From NCBI RefSeq assembly GCF_003544835.1, contig NZ_CP032099.1, positions 1,860,001 through 1,924,000 of the forward strand: a stretch of DNA of 64,000 bases. Direction: 5' to 3'. The DNA is from Aliarcobacter skirrowii CCUG 10374 (GTDB lineage: Bacteria > Campylobacterota > Campylobacteria > Campylobacterales > Arcobacteraceae). Positions 58,985-64,000 of the stretch are shown piece by piece. Numbering within the stretch: position 1 is the first letter of the stretch; every line of letters starts with the position of its first letter. A program made the position numbers and the translations under genes. Below the pieces are notes generated by a model. That model was not told where the DNA came from, did not search any database, and was given only the letters and a program-made list of their open reading frames with translations.

Positions 58985-60112
58985 TTGAAACTTTTTAAAA
59001 TCTTTATAATATTTACTGTTGTTTTGTTTTTTGCATCTTGCGAAAAAAAGGCTCAAGTAGTAGAGTCAAAACCAGTTGAAGTTGGATTTATAAATCCAAA
59101 AGAGCAATCTTTGAATTTAGAGATTGAACTTTTTGGAAGAGTAAAAGCTAAAGAGATAGCACAAATTAGACCACAAATAACTGGGATTATTGAAAAAAGA
59201 GTATTTACAGAGGGCTCTTTTGTAAACAAAGGTGATATTTTATACCAAATTGATAAACTTGATTATATAGCAAATGTAAATAGTGCAAAAGCATCTTTAA
59301 ATAGTGCAAAAGCGACACTTCTAAGCACTAAAGCAAAAAATGATAGAGCAAAAGAGCTTTTAAAATTTGATGGTATTTCAAAACAAGAAGCCGATGATAT
59401 AGAGGCTTCATATCTTCAAGCTTTGGCTTTAGTTAATCAAAGAGAGGCTGAACTTCAAAGTGCTAATATAAATCTACAAAGATGTGATATAAAAGCTCCA
59501 ATAAGTGGATATATTGGAATTTCAAATGTCACAACAGGAGCACTTGTAACTGCAAATCAAACTCAAGAGCTTGTAGATATAAAAGATAGTAGTAGTGTAT
59601 ATTTAGATCTTACAATATCATATAAAGAGTATTTAAATCTAAAAAATATTGTAAGTTTTGATACACAAAATAGCTCAAAAGTAAGATTAGTTTTGGAAGA
59701 TGATTCAAAAATTGAGAAATTTGGAGTTTTACAAAGCAAAGAGTTAAGTGTTGATCCAAATAGTGGAACAGTAACTTTAAGAGCTGTTTTTGAAAATAGT
59801 GACAAGAGCTTACTATCTGGAATGATGACAAAAGCTTATGTTCAAAGTAGTAAAAAGTTTGATGGATTTTTAATCCCTCAACAAGCTGTTTTAAGAGATC
59901 AAAAAGCAAATCCAATAATAACTTTAATAAATGATGATTTTACAACTACTCAAAAAAGAGTTAAGATTTTAAGAGCTATTGATAATTTTTGGTTGATTGA
60001 AGATAGATTAAATCCAAATGATAAAATTATAGTTGAGGGACTTAATAAAATAAATAGACAAAGCAAAGTCTCTATAAAAGATTTAAATAGTATTTATGAA
60101 GTTAAAAAATGA
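58985..60112 (+). CDS. RND efflux periplasmic adaptor lipoprotein
   Basis: A 375-aa membrane-fusion protein starting on TTG with GGGA upstream. It has a lipoprotein signal (LFFASC), lipoyl halves (GIIEKRVFTEGSFVNKGDILYQID and CDIKAPISGYIGIS), an intervening coiled coil and beta-barrel domains. It links the RND pump to the outer-membrane channel. Its stop overlaps the pump start by 4 bases. Confidence 0.92.
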   Translation: MKLFKIFIIFTVVLFFASCEKKAQVVESKPVEVGFINPKEQSLNLEIELFGRVKAKEIAQIRPQITGIIEKRVFTEGSFVNKGDILYQIDKLDYIANVNSAKASLNSAKATLLSTKAKNDRAKELLKFDGISKQEADDIEASYLQALALVNQREAELQSANINLQRCDIKAPISGYIGISNVTTGALVTANQTQELVDIKDSSSVYLDLTISYKEYLNLKNIVSFDTQNSSKVRLVLEDDSKIEKFGVLQSKELSVDPNSGTVTLRAVFENSDKSLLSGMMTKAYVQSSKKFDGFLIPQQAVLRDQKANPIITLINDDFTTTQKRVKILRAIDNFWLIEDRLNPNDKIIVEGLNKINRQSKVSIKDLNSIYEVKK

Positions 60113-63100
60113 TTGCAAAATTTTTTATATTTAGACCTATTTTTGCTTGGGTAATTTCACTTATTATTATGATAAGTGGTGTTGTAAGTCTTTATCTTCT
60201 TCCAGTTGAACAGTATCCAGATATTGCACCACCTCAAATAAATATTTTTGCAACTTACACAGGAGCATCTGCTCAAACTGTTGAAAATAGTGTAACTCAA
60301 ATAATAGAACAACAACTAACAGGTCTTGATGGAATGTTATATTTTTCTTCAAGTTCAAGTTCATCTGGAAGATCAAGAATAAGCATAGTTTTTAATCAAG
60401 GAGTTAATCCAGATATTGCTCAAGTTCAAGTTCAAAATAAAGTTGAACAAATCTTATCAAAACTTCCTGATGATGTTCAAAGACAAGGAGTTAGAGTTTA
60501 CAAATCTCAAACAGATTTTTTAATGCTTGCATCTGTTTATGACTCAACAGGAAAAGCAAATAGAACAGATATTAGTGATTTTTTAGTAAGTAATCTTCAA
60601 GATAGTATTGCAAGAATTGAAGGTGTTGGAGAAGTTACTGTTTATGGTGGACAGTATGCTATGAGAATATGGCTAGATCCTTATAAACTTGAAAAATATA
60701 ATCTAATTCCTCTTGATATTCAAAATGCTATAAATGCTCAAAACTCACAAGCAAGTGCTGGAAGACTTGGAGCAATGCCAACTTTAGATAATCAACAACT
60801 TTCAGTTACGGTAACTGCAAGATCTATGTTTGAAAATGTTGATGAGTTTGAAAATATTATTTTAAAAACCTCTTTAGATGGAAGCAGTGTAAAAATAAAA
60901 GATGTAGCAAGAGTTGAGATTGGTGCTCAAAGCTACAACAATGTAACAGCTCTAAACGGTTACCCAGCAAGTGGTATCTCAATACAACTTGCAAGTGGTG
61001 CAAATGCTGTATCTACTTCAAAAAAAGTTAAAGAGTTTTTACAAAATGCTCAAACTTTTTTCCCAGAAGGGTACAAAGTAGCATATCCAAGAGATACAAC
61101 TTTATTTATACAAGCATCTATTAATGAAGTTGTTAAAACTTTAATTGAAGCTATTATTTTAGTTGTTTTTGTAATGTTTTTGTTTTTAAAGAATTTTAGA
61201 GCAACTTTAATTCCAGCAATTGCAGTTCCTGTTGTAATTTTAGGAACATTTGCTATTTTAAATATTTTAGGTTTTACAATAAATACCTTAACAATGTTTG
61301 CTTTGGTTTTAGCAATTGGACTTTTGGTTGATGATGCTATTGTTGTTGTTGAAAATGTTGAAAGAAATATGAAAGAGTTAGGACTTAGTGCAAAAGAGGC
61401 AACAATTATATCAATGCAAGAGGTAACAAGTGCCTTAATTGGAATTACAACTGTTTTATCGGTTGTATTTTTACCTATGGCATTTTTTGGAGGAAGTACA
61501 GGGGTTATTTATCAACAATTCTCAGTTACAATAATCTCATCTATGGTTCTATCTGTTATTGTTGCACTTACATTAACTCCAGCACTTTGTGCAACAATTT
61601 TAAAACCTCATAGTGAAAAAAGTAGTGGGTTTATATTTAAATTTAATCAATATTTTGAAACTTTTACAAAAAAATATACATCTTGGATTGAAAAAATTAT
61701 AAAACTTCCAAAAAGATGGGCTATTTTTTATCTTATTATTGTTGTAGTTGCAAGTTATATTTTTATAAAACTTCCAACAAGTTTTTTACCAAAAGAGGAT
61801 CAAGGAAGCCTTATGGTTCAATACACTCTTCCTGTTGGTGCAGTTGCAAGTAGAACAGTTGATGTTGCAAATATTATTAGAGATTACTTTTTAAATGAAG
61901 AAAAAGAGGCTTTAAATACAATATTTACAATCTCAGGATTTAGTAGTAGAAGTAGTGGTCAAAATGTTGGAACAGCATTTATCTCTTTAAAAAGTTGGGA
62001 TGAGAGAAATAGCAAAGAGTTACATGTAGATAGTATTAGTAAAAGAGCTATGATGGCATTTAACAATCCAAATAGCAAATATTTCATAAGAGATGCTAGA
62101 GTTTTTACAATAAATCCAAGTGTAATTCAAGGATTAGGAAGTAGCGATGGATTTGAGTTTCAGCTCTTAGCTAGTTCAAATATAAGTAGAGAAGAGTTAA
62201 GAGATGTAAAAGATGCTATTTTACAAGAGGCTAAAACAAATTCAAATATAAACTCTGTAAGAGCAGATGGTACAGAGGAGTCACCTCAGCTAAAAATATC
62301 TTATGATGTTCAAAAAGCACTATCTTTGGGCTTAAATCTAAGAGATATTGATACTACTTTAAGTGCTGCTTGGGGTGGAATTTATGTAAATGATTATATT
62401 GATAGAAATAGAATAAAAAGAGTCTATATTCAAGGTGATGCACCGTTTAGAAGTGCTCCTGAAGATTTGTATAAATGGAAAGTTAGAAATAGTGCTGGAA
62501 CTATGACTCCTTTTAGTGAGTTTTCAAAATTCTCTTGGGAGTATGGACCTGAAGAGTTAACACGATTTAATGGATTTATGTCTTATGAGATTCAAGGAAG
62601 TGCTGCAACTGGAATTAGTTCAGGAGTTGCTATGAGCGAGATGGAAAAAATAGCAAATAAAAATGCAAATGGAACAATGTATGCGTATAGTGGATCTTCT
62701 TATCAAGAGAAAATTGCAAGTAATCAATCACTACTTTTATATGCAATTTCACTTTTAGTTGTCTTTTTATGTTTAGCAGCTCTTTATGAGAGTTGGAGTG
62801 TTCCATTCTCTGTTTTACTTGTAGTTCCTTTGGGAGTTTTAGGAGTTGTTTTAGCTGTTTATTTTAGAGATTTAAGCAATGATGTATATTTTCAAGTTGC
62901 ACTTTTGGCAGTTATGGGACTTGCAAGTAAAAATGCAATCTTAATAGTTGAGTTTATAAATAGTGCATATAAAAATGGTATGAATTTAGTAGAAGCTTCA
63001 ATTTTGGGAGCAAAACTAAGACTTAGACCAATAATTATGACCTCTTTAGCATTTATTGCAGGAATCATACCACTTGCTATTTCAAGTGGAGCAGGTGCTA

Positions 63101-63231
63101 ATAGTAGAATTGCAATAGGAACTGCAATTTTAGGTGGAACATTAAGTGCTACTATTTTGGCAATATTTTTTGTACCACTATTTTATATATTTATAAAATC
63201 AATATTTAAAAAAGAGGCAAAAGATGTTTAA
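60109..63231 (+). CDS. RND multidrug efflux transporter, AcrB/HAE-1 type
   Basis: The 1040-aa inner-membrane pump has the start FFIFRPIFAWVISLIIMISGVVSLYLLPVEQYPDIAPP, two large periplasmic loops, 12 helices and the proton-relay motif LLVDDAIVVVENVERNM with paired Asp residues. Substrates are probably hydrophobic drugs, dyes or bile salts. It is the middle gene of adaptor-pump-channel. Confidence 0.95.
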   Translation: MIAKFFIFRPIFAWVISLIIMISGVVSLYLLPVEQYPDIAPPQINIFATYTGASAQTVENSVTQIIEQQLTGLDGMLYFSSSSSSSGRSRISIVFNQGVNPDIAQVQVQNKVEQILSKLPDDVQRQGVRVYKSQTDFLMLASVYDSTGKANRTDISDFLVSNLQDSIARIEGVGEVTVYGGQYAMRIWLDPYKLEKYNLIPLDIQNAINAQNSQASAGRLGAMPTLDNQQLSVTVTARSMFENVDEFENIILKTSLDGSSVKIKDVARVEIGAQSYNNVTALNGYPASGISIQLASGANAVSTSKKVKEFLQNAQTFFPEGYKVAYPRDTTLFIQASINEVVKTLIEAIILVVFVMFLFLKNFRATLIPAIAVPVVILGTFAILNILGFTINTLTMFALVLAIGLLVDDAIVVVENVERNMKELGLSAKEATIISMQEVTSALIGITTVLSVVFLPMAFFGGSTGVIYQQFSVTIISSMVLSVIVALTLTPALCATILKPHSEKSSGFIFKFNQYFETFTKKYTSWIEKIIKLPKRWAIFYLIIVVVASYIFIKLPTSFLPKEDQGSLMVQYTLPVGAVASRTVDVANIIRDYFLNEEKEALNTIFTISGFSSRSSGQNVGTAFISLKSWDERNSKELHVDSISKRAMMAFNNPNSKYFIRDARVFTINPSVIQGLGSSDGFEFQLLASSNISREELRDVKDAILQEAKTNSNINSVRADGTEESPQLKISYDVQKALSLGLNLRDIDTTLSAAWGGIYVNDYIDRNRIKRVYIQGDAPFRSAPEDLYKWKVRNSAGTMTPFSEFSKFSWEYGPEELTRFNGFMSYEIQGSAATGISSGVAMSEMEKIANKNANGTMYAYSGSSYQEKIASNQSLLLYAISLLVVFLCLAALYESWSVPFSVLLVVPLGVLGVVLAVYFRDLSNDVYFQVALLAVMGLASKNAILIVEFINSAYKNGMNLVEASILGAKLRLRPIIMTSLAFIAGIIPLAISSGAGANSRIAIGTAILGGTLSATILAIFFVPLFYIFIKSIFKKEAKDV

Positions 63232-64000
63232 ATATCTTTATATCTCTCTTCTTGCTCTAATTTTTACAGCTTGTTCAATGCAACCAAAACTAAATTTAGA
63301 TGAAAAAGAGTTGATTCAAAGCAGCTTTAAAGATTACGAAAAGAGCGACAAAAAAAGTTTTGAAAAGCTTGATAGTAGTGATTTTATTTTGGATGAATCA
63401 TTAAAAAAGATTGTAAATCTAGCACTTTTAAATAATAAAGATTTAAATATTGCCTTACTTAAAATAGATAGAGCCAAAGCTTTGTATGGAATTGAGACTT
63501 CAAAACTTTTTCCAAGTGTTAATGCAAATGGCTCTTTAAACAGAAGTGATAGAAACAACAATATAAGTAGCAATTATGAGGCAAATTTAGCAGCCTCTTT
63601 TGAGCTTGATCTATTTGGTAAAAATCAAAGCCTAAACCTTGCAGCAAAAAATAGCTTTTTGGCTACAAAATATGCTTACAATAGTACAAAATTAGTTCTG
63701 ATTTCTCAAACAATCTCTAGCTACTTTAATCTTTTAAGCAATATTGAAAATAGAAATTTAGCTACTAAAATATTAGAAAATCTAAATGAAGTCTATACTC
63801 TAACTTCAAAAAAATATAGTATTGGAGCATCAAGCAAAGATGAGATGTTAGCATCACTGGCTAGCCTAAAAGAGATGGAAAATAGGATTTTGGATTTTGA
63901 AAATGAGATAGAAAAGAGTATAAATGCTCTTGAGCTTCTAATCTCTTCTAAACTTCCAGATGATATTTTGAAAAATAGTTTTTTAGACTCTTTATATCTA
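63224..64000 (+). CDS. Outer-membrane efflux channel, NodT/TolC family (3' end outside window)
   Basis: Partial: 259 codons before the window ends. A lipoprotein signal (IFTACS) and the repeated helical outer-membrane-factor domain (LVNLALLNNKDLNIALLKIDRAKALYGI-type opening, later SFELDLFGKNQSLNLAAKNSF) identify it. The ATG overlaps the pump's last codons by 8 bases, so it completes a three-gene efflux operon. Confidence 0.9.
   Translation, partial: MFKYLYISLLALIFTACSMQPKLNLDEKELIQSSFKDYEKSDKKSFEKLDSSDFILDESLKKIVNLALLNNKDLNIALLKIDRAKALYGIETSKLFPSVNANGSLNRSDRNNNISSNYEANLAASFELDLFGKNQSLNLAAKNSFLATKYAYNSTKLVLISQTISSYFNLLSNIENRNLATKILENLNEVYTLTSKKYSIGASSKDEMLASLASLKEMENRILDFENEIEKSINALELLISSKLPDDILKNSFLDSLYL

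Overview
The window is low-GC chromosomal DNA of a Campylobacterota bacterium, most likely Aliarcobacter/Arcobacter. Indicators are the rRNA operon with tRNA-Ile and tRNA-Ala in its spacer, the clustered order mreC-mreB-clpX-lpxA-fabZ-lpxB-queH, and many AT-rich, Lys/Asn-rich proteins. No database was searched; every name comes from reading motifs and recalling families.

Region 1 (61-23146) reads as one complete Tn7-like transposon inserted in the last codons of mnmG (gidA). Both ends start TGT. Both carry a similar repeat with TGATAAT at the same offset, and they are flanked by 5-bp duplications differing at one base (AACAT/AACCT). The bases left of the element restore the original mnmG end (Phe-Leu-Lys-Gln-Lys-stop) and its hairpin. 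The transposon end supplies a substitute tail (Val-Thr-Ser-Asn-Lys-Lys-stop), so MnmG survives. The transposition genes are tnsA-tnsB-tnsC(tniB)-tniQ (7225-11823) and, at the far end, a probable tnsE-like gene (21363-23060).

The cargo is almost all defence. It comprises: an NgoPII-type restriction-modification pair (expected GGCC) enclosing a TIR / membrane protein / TIR-like cassette; a second cytosine-5 methyltransferase with a divergent HTH gene and a convergent GHKL ATPase that has a HEPN-like Arg-x4-His motif; an IetAS-like AAA ATPase plus subtilase pair; a single-chain Eco57I-type restriction-methyltransferase; a tyrosine recombinase flanked by a 17-bp direct repeat; and a zinc-ribbon DUF4145 protein.

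Region 2 (23125-32612) is core genome: mnmG, riboflavin synthase, cell-shape genes (mreC, mreB), clpX, lipid A/fatty acid genes (lpxA, fabZ, lpxB), queH and a small lipoprotein with no normal start codon. Region 3 (32667-38423) is a complete rRNA operon on the minus strand: consensus promoter, 16S, tRNA-Ile, tRNA-Ala, 23S, 5S, terminator.

Region 4 (38572-64000) is housekeeping and accessory metabolism. It holds a Bax-inhibitor-like protein, ThiD2, BioC, the secG-frr-pyrE-RDD-MFS run, a CorA/ZntB transporter, YaaA, a TraF-like outer-membrane protein, an Fnr-like regulator divergent from ygbA across a perfect FNR box, YitT, Ung, an aldehyde dehydrogenase/acetolactate synthase pair, Gph, Dps, a Bcr-type MFS, a PAS kinase, a diguanylate cyclase and an RND efflux operon whose outer-membrane gene runs off the window.
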